DNA from: Heliocidaris tuberculata | Taxonomy: Eukaryota; Echinodermata; Echinoidea; Camarodonta; Echinometridae | Assembly: GCA_025618425.1 (NCBI GenBank) | Contig: CM046832.1 | Span: forward strand, 50,977,658-51,041,657 | Direction of reading: 5' to 3' | DNA length: 64,000 nucleotides | Shown here: positions 49,638 through 62,791 of the stretch, one piece after another | How the letters are laid out: every line of letters begins with the position of its first letter | Position numbering within the stretch: the first letter of the stretch is position 1 | Translations under genes and position numbers: made by a program | Notes under the pieces: model-generated | Told to the model about the DNA's origin: nothing | Databases searched by the model: none | The model's input: the letters and a program-made list of their open reading frames with translations, nothing else

Positions 49638-50883
49638 CAGTACACATGTTATAATGCACAGACGCACTCATCCACGTACACACCCACGCACGCACCCATA
49701 TATGTATAGATTAAAAATGAAAGTATCCTAATATTCACATCACTTGCACGATTTTGCGTAGTTTTTGAGCATCCAAATTTCATATAACACATGCATATAG
49801 ACCTGCAATTGGTAGGCTTATATGAATCTACGATTCACCTATGATGAAACGAACCTCCACATCATCCTGCAGAACACATAATCCCTTTTGTATATAGAAA
49901 AGGTAGAGTAAAATGTAAATGAATAACTTGAAAGATTTTTTTTTTTAAATATCAAGGTAGGATGCGTATGACAGCACATGCGCACCCTATGCCACACCCG
50001 GCTCTCGCTCTCAATCTTTTTTCGCTGAGGTCCCGATTGACAGACAAGCGATAGAGATTCTCAGCAGAGTGTGGAAGGCGGACTATAACGACGTCCATGC
50101 AAAGTCACTTAACGTGTCACTCACTACCCCTTAACCGAGTAAGCCGGAGTGGGGGGAGAGCCGTGTATAGTGCTAACTAGATTTGTAGAACGCTCAGTTC
50201 TCTGCTTCTATCCAACCATTGACATGTATGAATACAGATGAAACGTCAAGTCCAGTCATAAATGCTTATGTTTGTCGTTTTGCTGAACGACCCGACGCCT
50301 CGAACAAAATCGAAAAAAAAAAAATGTCTATAGTAAACCGTACCTGAAATATGTACGCAGTTGTGATAGATAATAAAATTTGAGAGGATTCCCACATCCA
50401 TTATCCAGCCGCCTAAAGAATGATATTTCAAACATATTTTTGAGAACAGACTGTCACTTTTTATTGTATATACGGTATATCTTAATAACATATTCATTTT
50501 CCGGGATGTATATATTTCTCTCGTAAGATCATCTTTTCAAACATAAAAGAAAGAAAAAGAAATATTGAAACACAAGCATATTTAATAGTAGAATTGTACC
50601 TGTATGTACTAGAATAAGCATGATCCTTAGAAGGATCGCAAGCACGTTCAAGGACAAAACAAAGACATCATGAACAATCCTCGAAATAACTATTCTACGG
50701 TTATTACCGTTTTTCCTCCCTACAACTTTTGTAGAGCACGCACACGCATATACACGCATCCAGACCCACAGGTATAAAATGAGCTTCACAATTTTTTACA
50801 AGTTTGCAAGACGCTGAAACCCAATTTTTTATACTGACGACGACCAATGATGGCTATTTCAATGGTGCAAGAAAAAAAAAACC

Positions 50884-50929
50884 AACAAAAAAACCCAACA
50901 AACAAACAAACAAGCAAACAAGCAAACAA
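50884..50929 (+). repeat. (CAAA)n microsatellite
   Basis: CAAA/CAAG units following an A-rich stretch. Confidence 0.85.
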
Positions 50930-51999
50930 ATTTGCTTCATCAACTTTTCATGACACATTTCACATAGCTATGTTTTACAAAGTTTAGATATATCATACTT
51001 CACTTCATAGAATCGGTGTAATTTATGTTTGATTCATATTATTTAAAAGAAACAATGTCTTGTTTTTTTTCCATACTTGTAAAGTGATTTGAACAAAAAT
51101 AATTGTAACAAGCGAAAGCTTTTTGGTGGAGTTATAGTATAAACTTTTGATGATATTTAGCGTTCATGATCGCACGTATGCTGTCCACTACCCTTAACTT
51201 CAACCCTTATTCGTCACTCACAGGGGAGAGAGAAGGCAGTGAAATATTATTCATCAAATTTCCTGTGTTTCGACTTTATGACCTGAATAGTTCCGATATA
51301 ACGTTAATTTCATCATTGCCTGCACTTCTGATACCTTCTCATGCCCAACGTCACCGACAAACATGGAGAGAAAAAGTGCCATATGCTTCAAGCATATCAG
51401 CACTTTTTTCAATTGTAAATATTTATGTGACATTAATGCCCGAATATCACTTTACATCTTAATTAGTTATGTCTTCTTTCTTTCGGTCACTTCTTAAAAT
51501 AGAATACTATGTCTTTTATGAAATCGATACTGTGTGTTTCAAAATTTACTTGGATAAAGGTTTGTATTCAGTATAAATTATGGATAAGTTTTTCTTTTGA
51601 ATTTGCGGCAAGGAATTAAAAGAAAATTGTTTAGTGTTTTGTTTGGAAATACAAATTCATGTTCTTGAGGCAAATATAAACATTATTATGATCTATTAAT
51701 GTTTGTTTGTCAATTTATCTATTCATTTATCTATACATTCCCTTATATATCTATCTTTATATCAATATAAATGTCTATATGTTAGTGTTTCTGTCTGTCA
51801 GTCTGATACACAACTTAACAGGTCAAAGCGATGACTTCATAGAAAACAGCAATTTCTCCACATACCATTAATTATCATCATGATCATGATCATGAAATAC
51901 CCCCGCTTTGTATCACTTGGGTATATTCAATAAACCACGTTGCCATTTGGTGGTCAAATTTATCCTACATTTTTCGTGAAATACTAAAGTGAATAGAGA

Positions 52000-52340
52000 T
52001 AATAAAACAATATCTCACGGTCAGCCGGGTAATAATGGTAAGTTGGCTCATCTAATACGTCCCCCGACGTCGAAATCGTATATGGGCCAATCAACAACGG
52101 GTCCCTCTGCGAGCTCCATCGGCGGAGCGCCGACTCGACCAAGATCTCACGACGTCGAAATTCATATCACAGATTCGTATTTTTTCTCTTGTCACCCGGT
52201 CCATAACCGCCTGTAATGTCTCACTCCGAACGAGCCTAAAAGTTGGAGCGTAGGTCAAAGGTCAGCGCGGAACAGGTGCGCGGACCGAGTCGACTCGCAG
52301 AGGGCTCGAGTGAATTACGCTGGGAAGAGAATCGTCTGAA
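52000..52340 (+). promoter_or_regulatory. GC-richer unique patch with DR1 site
   Basis: Contains a perfect nuclear-receptor DR1 element AGGTCA-A-AGGTCA at 52252-52264 (RXR/HNF4/COUP-TF type). It also has a CCAATCA box near 52087 and two copies of CGACGTCGAAAT (52065-52076 and 52150-52161). It is unlike the AT-rich flanks, shows no repeat structure and contains no recognisable coding. A candidate intronic enhancer or alternative promoter, by inference. Confidence 0.35.
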
Positions 52341-52854
52341 ATAATAGGGCGATCGGGGAAACAATTATAATAATATTTGTGTTTGGACATCACTTGAAAG
52401 TACTCTTAAAGTTTACGTACGATGTCAGAACACCAAAGACATGATATTTATTTATTTGTTGTTGTTCAGCTCAGTGGTGAGTAATGACAGGAGACTGGAT
52501 CATTGACAGATACAGTTCTGAGAGAGAGTAAGCAATAAAAACAGTAAACCATTTTTTTTCTGGAATTGGATTAGTTAAAAAAATTGAGAATGAAAATTCA
52601 GATAAGCCTTTTGCGTCAATTGTGTCAATAAGGAAAAATGATTAAGTACAGTTATGATGATGAAGAACATTTACAAATAATTTGTATCTTAACTGATATC
52701 AGTGCTTACCTTTTAATAATTATTTTATCTGAGAAAGTTAGTAAGGTGCGAATTTATTATTTATTAGCAGTTCGAATAATGACAATGCGGAAAGAAGGGA
52801 ATTCTTTTATGAATAGAGATGATATGAAAGAAATAGGAATACAGATAGCGAACA

Positions 52855-52922
52855 GGCGAGAGAGAGAGAGAGAGAGGGAGAGAAAGAGAGAGAGAGAACG
52901 AGACAGGGAGGGGGAGGAGAGG
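52855..52922 (+). repeat. (GA)n purine tract
   Basis: AGAGAGAG with GGGA and AACG interruptions. Confidence 0.9.
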
Positions 52923-54058
52923 TGTATTGCTTTTATGGTTAAATGAGACATACAAATGTTTCTAGCATTTGCGTTGCTAATTGATATTTGACTGACACAT
53001 GTCACAATCTCTGCCCCCAAATTTGATTACTTTATCTCCCCGTTTGCTAGTTTGCCACAATTTTCATGGGAAGCGAGTTAGACATCTGAACAATGGTAAT
53101 TTGGCTACAATTATATTCTCATCAACCACCGAACGCAGTCGTCACCCTTCGTCATGTGCGATTGTTTTGGAAACCTTTAATTAAGTCATTACAGCCGTTA
53201 AGGCGTAATTTTCTTTGATTGCTGAAAATAATGAGTTGTATGCATATCTCGTTTTCAGACGTACGGGTTATTTCATGTTTCCGCTGCAGTTCTGGCATGG
53301 AAACAGACATTTTGCATTTTACTTGGTCACACGTCCTTTTTTAAGGACTTGACCTCAGACTCGAATCAACACTCTTTCCAAAAATACATTTCGTAACCTT
53401 CTCGGATAATTTTTTTACCCAAATTTAAAAACATGCATTCAAATAATGAACTGTAATTTCTTAGTTCAAACCATAACCTTCTTTCATCATTATTAATACA
53501 TAACTGTCATATAAAAGTAAATGATAAAAGTGCGGTCATTCATAATTCCCCTAAAATTTTGAGGGTTGCAAACGTGTTGACGCACACTTTGAAGTGGTCA
53601 AGAATACCGTAATTGAAATAGATTATTTACTTGATTTCACTGGATGACGGAATGTTCGGATTTCACTCTTTTCAGCCCTGAACTCATGGTCATGTTATCC
53701 CCATGAATAAGTTCATATTCTTTGTTTTCGCGACCAAATTTGCAGTGTCGCATACCGTTATTATATAGCATGGGTGTCTTTCCCAGTTGGTGTCGAGAAC
53801 ACACCTATTTTTCTCACGATTCTATTACGGTTAGGGAACTCGGCATTACCACAAACTCACGTCCAATAACGAGTAAATTTGCGCTTTCATGCGATTACTA
53901 ATGCACTTTAGCAATATTCGAAAGTAGAGTTCAGTTCATTGACCCGGCTCGCGACAAGAATGAAGACAGCGGAACCAGACGTAAAAATCCACTACAACGA
54001 TTGCATATTCCACAGAAAGTACGAAGATGCCATTAAAAAGTAGTATATGTCAAAATGT

Positions 54059-54089
<31 letters not shown>
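54059..54089. repeat. (TA)n microsatellite
   Basis: About 30 bp of TA repeats. Confidence 0.9.
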
Positions 54090-54093
<4 letters not shown>

Positions 54094-55483
54094 CTGTGAA
54101 GTCATTGATTTTGGCAGTTATTTCTTAAAATATTGTTACAAACATTTAACCTTTACCTTTTAAAAACATACAATGATTTTATTTTCATTCAAAACTTTTC
54201 ACAATGGATATCTCGGGCTTATTATTCAGCGGGTTAAGAAAGGGCTTTTGAAAGTTGTGTAAAAACTGTTTTGAAATAATCTTTACTCTTTTAGAAGTCA
54301 TTATGACCTTTATTGCAATTCACCATTGAAAAGATCCATCCAGTAACCTTGGTTTTTTTTTTACTGCTAACTCATTTCATCAGTGTTATAGTATATTGAT
54401 GATCAAATAAATGTGAAATACAGTTAATGATATTTATGCGTGCGACGTGTTACCCCAGTATTCTTGACATGTAACATATATGATGCAATTTATCATGATA
54501 ATTAAGCCGAGTTTAAAAAAAAATAGGGGGGGGGGCGGCTTCTTCACTATCGTCATACGATGACGAATTATTGTCTTTGGCGTCATTATCTGTGACGTCA
54601 TGATGTGATAGATGCTAAACTTTCATAAATATGTATATTTTTTTGAATGCCTAGAATGCCATTTTAATAGTGTTTCTATAATAACTTTTCTATGGGTTGA
54701 AGAGATTATTCCCAGCAGCTTTGTTTATAAAATGTACCATCAATATAAGAAGATAGTTCTCTCAATAAGCACCAAAAAAATGGGAAGTCGAAATGTCAAA
54801 GTAAGCGAAACTAAATATCACCAAATGCATACCTTTATCTCAGTAATAACGCATTAAAGTGAGAGTCAGATGTTAATTATTAATCTGGTTTAATGGGAAT
54901 GATAATTTAATATAAAAAAGTTATCGCTGTCTATTTATGACTAAACATAAAAAAAGTTAAAAATTTATGTTTATTTATATTTTATAGTCATAAAGCGAAC
55001 TTGCTAAAAAGTGGTTTTCAATTTATTTTTGGTAATTCGCGAGCGCGTCAAAGCAAAATAACTACTTATTTTTCCACATATTGACATTCTGAATATTTGC
55101 CAAATTGGCTCATTATGCTAATGATGATTAAACAAGAAATAAATCATACAGTGGTATCAAAAATGAGATAAATAAAAAATGAGAGCACAGGATGGCGTGA
55201 TGACAAGAACGCATATATGCTGTAGAGAACAGGAGCTAAAAGAAGCAATACAGATCCATGCTATTTGTTAGGGTCCTCTCCGCCCGCCCCTCCACGAAAA
55301 ACAGTTTCTTTTTGTTTGTTAGAGATACTTTCATATATTGATATGATCTGTATAGCTGATCTCGCGAGCATTGGTGTAAGATTGATTCGACCATTCAACC
55401 AGGCTGTTCATAGTCGTAATCGTTTCCACCCCACGATCGGTACTGACAATTGGGGATCAACAGCTATCAAAAGGACGTGTTCA

Positions 55484-55717
55484 TTTTTTTTTTCTTTCTA
55501 TTATTCTTCCTTTGACTTGTTGACGAATATCTACAAAAGCATTTCCCGACTCTATCTTGTTTTTGGTCTCCTTTCTCGTTACCTTTCCTCCGTTCCCGCT
55601 GGTATAAATGGGCCGCGGGGTCAGCGCCCGAAGGTACAAGACCCACACTGATAGGATTTAACCCGAGTCCGTCTGGGACAACCCACCGTGCTAGCTCCCA
55701 TAGCGCTGCCATGCCTT
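55484..55717 (-). mobile_element. tRNA-derived SINE on the minus strand with A-rich tail
   Basis: Read on the minus strand from about 55713: GGCAGCGCTATGGGAGCTAG (A-box region), GGGTTAAATCC (B-box-like, with the C of GGTTC missing, 55664-55654), and a body GACCCCGCGGCCCATTTATA, ending in an A-rich tail AGAAAGAAAAAAAAAA at about 55500-55484. Intact head-to-tail layout supports a SINE of a family different from the one at 39217. Confidence 0.55.
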
Positions 55718-56789
55718 GTTTGTTCTGCTACAAAGTATCGCTGACACGTAGTGGTGTCGGGATCGTTCCTTCTAAATTGACATTACACTTCGGCTAACAA
55801 ATTGGTCCGTTTGTCGGCTCGTAGCCTGCGAATTAACCCCCACTAGAAGTCCCCCTGGTTCGAAGGCGAGAAGCCCTCCACACTTCTATCAAAGGTAATT
55901 AGGGCGACATCAGACCAACATCTCGATTTGCTTGACTTACTTACAACTTGAGTCTTCAGCCTCTTTGGATCTCCATCACGTTCAAAAAGCCAAATTACCG
56001 GTCAGTCACTGCAAGCGCTATCAACGAAGTAGCGAAATGTGATGTACACAACTGCAGATTGCTCTACATAGAAACCGAATAAGAAAAAAAGTAAAATGCC
56101 TCAATACAGTCAGGAATAATTACTATGTTATGAACTGTCTTGTTCATAATATTTAAGTTTGACTCTGGAATACACCCAAGAGCTCATCCCCTCCCCCAAT
56201 AAGTTTATGAAATCATGAAATAAAAAAAGTAGCAAAATAACTTTTATTGCTGACAAAAATAATTCTTAAACTATCACCTCCAATACATTTTTACTTCAGC
56301 TATTGTTGCTGTCTTGCTTTATGACAATCCTCCTCAAAAAATCGAGACAGACAATGAAAATGTCAAAAAAGATATCGAAAAGCATTTTGATAAGTAGTTC
56401 ATCGAGTGCGGTGTCGAAAAGAAGGAGGAGGTGTTTCTCTGTTAGTCTTTGCTGACCCGATATGAACCTCTCGTCATAGGTGCTTGCACTCTCAGCCACG
56501 TGGTCATAATTTCACTTTGGAAAAAAGTCAAAGAACTTCCAAAATAGAGTCGATAAGGTTCAACAAATCTCAATTTATTCTAATCTCCAGGAATGCATTT
56601 TCTTGATAAGTTTTTGCGCCCCCTCTTATGAGAGACTTAAGACAACGAAACTGGCTGATATAATTTTTCTTGAGGTGTCTTCGAGCGAAAGCTTTGGGTG
56701 AGAAGGTTGTTTACGTCGGGCCGGGGTGCCTCAATATTTTAGACTGCCATCCCTTTATTTCAGTCTTTCAGTTGGTAAAATTTCAAGAA

Positions 56790-56995
56790 AAATGGAGAGA
56801 AAAGCAGAGGGAGAGGGAGAGAGAGAGTGTGTGTGTTTAAAAAAGTGTGAGAGAAACATATATACATGTCCGTGAGAGACAGGACTTGAAGAGAGCGGGA
56901 GAAAAAGACAGACATAGCAAGAGAAAGAGAAGGAGGGTTTGGAAGAAAGAGTGAGAAAGAGAGCGAGAGTGGAAGAGAGGGGAGCGAGGTATGAA
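56790..56995 (+). repeat. Purine-rich GA tract
   Basis: About 200 bp dominated by A and G (GAGAGAGTGTG, GAAAGAGAAGG), with few pyrimidines on the + strand. Confidence 0.8.
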
Positions 56996-59900
56996 ATATA
57001 AGTGGGTCAATCAATGAAGTCATCATTTTGTTGTAAAATTGGTTGATTTGTGGCCGACGGGTTCCTATTACACCCGAGTTCATAAACCGATACCTAGCAG
57101 TGTCGCAATTACCGGTAGAGGGCTGAACAGATCGAAACGGATTTCGTGGTGTATTAGAGCGCAGCTACCAGGCTACCGCGGCCAAACTGTCGCATTCATT
57201 ATTCCATATCCATATACGGCAAAGTGCTCAGGGTGTTGTGAATATCACTTATTAATTAGTTTATATCCAATTCATATGATAAACGATCAACAAAATTACC
57301 AAAGAAATTTCCGTTCATTCGCTCGTGATAAGTTGATCTTATGAATGAAAATACAAAATATTCGAATGACTCGCCGACGATCACAACTGAATCAATTCTG
57401 TTATCAATAGTTTTAGTTGTGACCTCTTAGTGGAGTATGTTGACCTTTGGCTCTTCATTCACACATTAGCTTAAAGTACGGCCAGCTATATCAACAAGCT
57501 TTTTCCGCAAGTCGAACGCATCTTTCCTGAAGAGGGGTCTCCACAGGAAAAACGCGAAAAAGAGGAATGAAGGAAAATGAGAAGGGATAAAAACATCGAA
57601 GGCCCGTCGGCATATCGGAAAGACGGGATCAAGACTCGTCCGCCGGAGTTGGTCATTCCCCTTCCACCACGGTCCATTTGGGCATCCATCAACACGACTA
57701 GGACCCCAGAGGACTCAGTTATAACCCCCTTTTCTATACCTCACCGGTGCTTCCCTTTCTCCCGCTCTTGATGTCCAAACACCACACCATTCTTATCATA
57801 GAGTCCTTCCTCCAGCACCCCTCCGCAACGCTCCAAAAGAGATGACATTTTCATTACGTCCATACGTCATCACCTTCAAAAACTATTACCAACTCTCATA
57901 CCTCCTTTTCTCGTGATAAATGATACCGGGTCGAACTCTCCTGGGATAGCTAGAACAACATCCACAGATGAACCAGATTCTGATGGAGACTTGGACTTGA
58001 GGGATGAACATCATGCGGTGGACGGGGAAAATTATGTCACCATTTTCTTATTCTAGTATATCCGACAATGGCTTGTATTTCATTCGACCGAGCATATATT
58101 TAGGGTGCTGATCTCTGGGGTATATCTTAATTTGGGTCATAATGACGAGTTTTCATTACCGTGCTTCTTTTTGCATAATTTAGTAAAATGACCCGTGCTT
58201 CAATATGACAAATTAGTAATTCTGACGACGTTAGCTTGCTGACACTACAGATCAAAATGTAAATATTCATAATGGCCTGACTCTCACGCTTATTATGTTG
58301 AACGTAAGTACATCTTGTGATATTTACGTAAAATTGTAATTTAATATAGAATTTGATTTGATACTTATGGAAATATATATTGTATATAAGCTGATTGCGG
58401 TGATTTGCAATATAGAACGCAACGACTATTTCGTTTTTGCCCTCCCCCGGAAAATTTCTGGATCATAACATCTCATTTATTTTCGAAAGATTCATCAGTA
58501 CCCATTCAAGTCCATAGTTACACCCCCGTTGATTTACATCTCTGAAAGTAAAAGTTGACTAACCTCGCGACAAAGGTACTCTCAGAGAATGCGTTCCCAT
58601 CAGCTTTGTGCTTACTATTTCATCTATTATGAAATGTCTTAACTTCTCTCCTTATTATCTTGTTCGTCGAGTTATACGTCATCCTCGAAATCCCAAATCG
58701 CGCAAACATAATTTTCAGCAAACCGCGGAAGGAAAATTGAGGGAGAAGCGAGGAAAACGATGAACCAAAACAATCATAATGTGAACACGTGTGTTGTCAA
58801 TCTGAATCAATTCTTGAACATTATCAAATCAATTTGGAATGATCGACTGTGGTCCAGAGGGGGTGTGACGTCCCGTGGGAAGGGCGAGGGACGGACTTTT
58901 CCGTTACAATCTACGTAGGTTAGGGTTCGCTTTCGTATGTTGTGGTCTTGGGCACACCTGTGATTGAAAATGTAACCACTACAAATAGAGTAACGTCTTT
59001 AAAGATCACTTTAAGATGTGGCTCTTTGCAATTTCAGTCTTCGTGTATGTTTTAAAAGGCAGTTGTTATTTTCTATTTAACCGAGTTTTTACCGAAAGGA
59101 AAATCAACCTCGCCTTGAAGATCTCTGCAAATCTGTTTTCGTTATGGAAAATGATAGCATCCGTGTCTTTGTTCTTTGTAATACATATGAAAAACATACA
59201 GATTTTCCTTTTCACAGTTTAATAAGGAGTTCAATCTCATTTGGTCGAGTATGTGCAGATGATTCCTTCATTTGTCTGAAACTATGAGAAGATTCATTTC
59301 TCAGTATCTCATTCATTCCACAGAGGTAACATGCCTGTTGAAAAAAAACAAACTTGGACGACGAAAATTCATATAATATAATATCATATGCATATTTATT
59401 TTGACGAACAATACTGCTTGGCTAAAGCAATAATTCATTGTTTTCTATAACAAAAAGGCATAAACGTACCGGTGGAATTTGATAGCCAAATATGGACTCG
59501 AAGTTTCATGTGGCTTCGTATGCTATGTCAGAATGGTGTGACCACAATATCACTGAGAAGAAAAACAGAGTTTGCCATTTGTAAAGATTCTTTATGATGA
59601 GAAAGAAATCGAATACAAAAATGTTGTAAATGATACAGAAATTAAAAGCTAATGTTAACAAGTTAATGTTGGATGCAAGTTAGATACTGGCATATTCGTT
59701 CCTTTGTATCCACGCATCGTTCTTCTTTTATTATTTTTTTCTCTCTCTTTCTCTCCCTCTGCCTGAACTTTGTTTTTTTCCCCTCAAAACTTAAGCATTG
59801 ATAAAAAAAAAATCGAACCATTATATTTTTTTACATAAATTTATTTCCTTCTTTGCTACTTCCTTTTAAATAAATGAAAGAAAAAGGACTATAACAGAAA

Positions 59901-62348
59901 AAAAATTGGATTCAGTTTAAGAATATAGCCATTTCATTGTGGACTGTATTTCAAAATTGAACCTGAGCGGCTATGAGTTAGCTCAATCCAGCCTGGTTGC
60001 CACACCGGCCCAGTGATGGAGCCGAAGCGGGACATGAGGGGTGACGAGAGAGGTGATAATTTGATATGGTTGAGGGGGTCGTCGCTGCACCCCTGCCAGT
60101 GGTATCAACGAGGTGTGTAAGATTGGCATGAGAACGCAGAAAATCGATTTCCTCTCCAAATTACTATGACGATGAATGAAGCGATGACAACGCAATGCAA
60201 CAATTATTATGTGTAGGGTGAAAGGTACATGTATTACATGATGAAAGTAATAATTTCAGGTCTCAGGCACAGACACTGCAGGTATGTGAGGCGTAAAATG
60301 CTATGACATCTACAAATTGTAGGTACATAATCCAAAATGGGGTTCGATCTTGAAATTCACTTCTACTATTTAATCTCTATCTTAACATTTCGAATAAACA
60401 GGGACGTCGATACTGAATGGGGTGCATGTACGTCCCCTTTGATTAAGGAATTATCTTCGTGTAACCTTTTGAAAATATACTTTTCCCACGTCCCTCCTAT
60501 GGAGGGATCCACACTCCTGCAAACAAGAGCCATGTACCTGATTTTTTTTTTTAGACCATACCTTGGGATTTCATCTTTTTTCATTGTTTTTCCTCCTGTT
60601 TCTAAGACATTTCCCCTCATATTTTGACTGCTGAATTACGACAACAACCGGGGAAATAGGTTTGTCATTTCGCACTCAGCATTTTTAAGAGTTTGCACTT
60701 TCTTTCTTCCCTTGCCCTCCTGCATTTTTCGTCGTCGTCGTCTCCTCGAGGGTTTCTTCGCACTTCTGTCCTCCTTTGAGTGCTCTGTTTGTCCAAACCT
60801 GCTCGTCGGTTCGATCCATATCCAAACAGTGATCGTTCCGTCTGTTTATTTTCTCTTAATATTCCCAATCAAATACGATCTGGTCTCCGTAGGATTTAGA
60901 CTTTATTTTCCTGCCTGTCTCGCGTCAATCGCGATCGACGAAGCAGCAGAGGCGCTTGGTATCATAGCTCAAGTATAGGTTAGTCGTGGTAGGAAGTTGA
61001 CGATCGGAGTTCCAGAATACAGGTCCGAATTGAATTGGGGCGGATTTAAGACATCAATTGTCGCCGAGATAGGTGTTTTTAGGTATAGAAGGTGGGTGTC
61101 TAGCTATGTTATGACAGGCAACAATCATCAAGTGAAGACCTGTGCTGCCTGGTAAGGATGTACCCCGGGGCTAGGACCAGATAGTTGTGCATTATGATGG
61201 CTATTTTATCTGGAGCATGAGGAGACGGGATGTGAAGAGAAGATCATTGTCTCTTCTGACGCTTACGAAGAGCTTGAACTCGATGACGAGGGGCAGAAAG
61301 AATAAACTAGAAGATTAAGAATCGGATTAGTTTTTAATGATCCCACATCGAACACACATATACTACTTTCATCCCGAATATGCTTTCGCATCGTCATACC
61401 ATTTGCCAAAATGATGTCATGTGCAGTACACCATCAATGTTTCCACATGCATTTTTCATTAAAAAAAGATAAGATATGCTTAGGGTACAGTCATGCAAAT
61501 ATAGACGCATCCCCATCCTCTTCTGAACAAATGCAACCTTTTCCCCAGGTTCATGAGTTTAGTTTATACCCTTTTGTTTACAGACTTTCAACAGGATCAC
61601 TTCTTTTGTAATGAACATGCATTATATAATATAGTGAATTCATAGGCAGCATAAAGGGGTATCTGTTTTAATGATGGTATATGTCTCGTCTTGTTAAGGT
61701 GCTGTCTCAAATTTGTCACAACTTTGATATCTATTTTTAATTGTCGCTTTCACCTTTTCTTCATTTTACGTGATCCATTCTCCGCTCTCTCTCTCTCTCT
61801 CTTTCTCTCTCTCTATTCATCGCCCTAGCCCGCTACGCCTTCAAATGTATACTCTTTCTTATTTTAAATAAATTGCCTGTCTATTAAATCATATTTTCTC
61901 TACTTTCTCTGGTAAATTTTTCACCTCGGTGACCATAGTAAGCAAATAGTAACGGATTGAAAATAAACAAAACAACACATACAGGCAAAAAGACACCGCT
62001 CCCTAGATGTTTATTCTTGAAATTTACTAAATCATCGGTCAATTTCCTCGGAGTATTAGTAAAACAACTGGGCAGAACTATGTACCAGATGGGTAGGTTC
62101 TTCCACGAGCCTTCCTACCGACTGCTGGGCGCATTGTCACCCCGACACAGTCGGCTGAACGCGGCTCCGACCATACCATTGCCCAGTTAGTAAACCTATC
62201 ATTTTGTACGAACGCGAAAGACATGACGGTATTATTGATTTAAAGATACAATCGCATGATATCTACTTGGTTAGAAATCTCATATCTCTATCTCTGTTTA
62301 ATATAAAGTGAAGATTTCATGGGGCAAGCACATTATATGGAGAAGGTC
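56996..62348. other. Intronic DNA
   Basis: The frame at 57577-57771 (starting MRRDKNIEGPSAYRKDG) and the GC-richer segment at 62060-62190 have some protein-like appearance, but no family, no convincing splice sites and no homeodomain. Otherwise AT-rich with nothing recognisable. Confidence 0.4.
61785..61816 (+). repeat. (CT)n microsatellite
   Basis: CTCTCTCTC with one TTT interruption. Confidence 0.9.
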
Positions 62349-62791
62349 GGGGGACATGTCTCATTGAGGCCTGTACATCAGCTGCGTACACGAAAACGGA
62401 TAAAAAGGGTACCTTTTCAGCATTAGGCGGGTAACCCGGGTTACGCGTTTAGGGTATAAAAAAACAGCAAACATCAAGAAAAAGGGTATCAAATTCAGAG
62501 GTGAAATGAAAATCAGGAATGAAAATATAGTTCGGTAATATGTTCAAAATTAGGTTAAATTTCTTTTACGGTTCCTTTTTGGCTAAAAAAGGTCTATGAT
62601 GATGATGTAATCCTCAAATATAATACCACGCAAGATATAAAATCGCCGTTAAGGGTATAACAATCAGAGATGTTAGACGGGTTTCCCTGTTTAGGGTATG
62701 AAAACTATTCCTATTGCAATCCCCGTTTAGGGTGCTTTTCAGAAAGTGATTTACGCGGATGATGTACAAGTTTCAATGAGACATGCTCCCC
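62349..62791. mobile_element. Fold-back element with internal GGGTAT subrepeats
   Basis: Ends GGGGGACATGTCTCATTGAG and, inverted, GGGGAGCATGTCTCATTGAA extend into TGTACATCA and GCGTA on both sides, giving imperfect arms of about 40 bp. The interior carries degenerate repeats of TTTAGGGTATNAAAA at about 62449, 62481, 62650, 62691 and 62725. No coding capacity. Confidence 0.65.

Noticed and set aside
57577..57771. Possible exon with a protein-like frame
   Set aside because: No convincing splice sites or family. Left as a note only.
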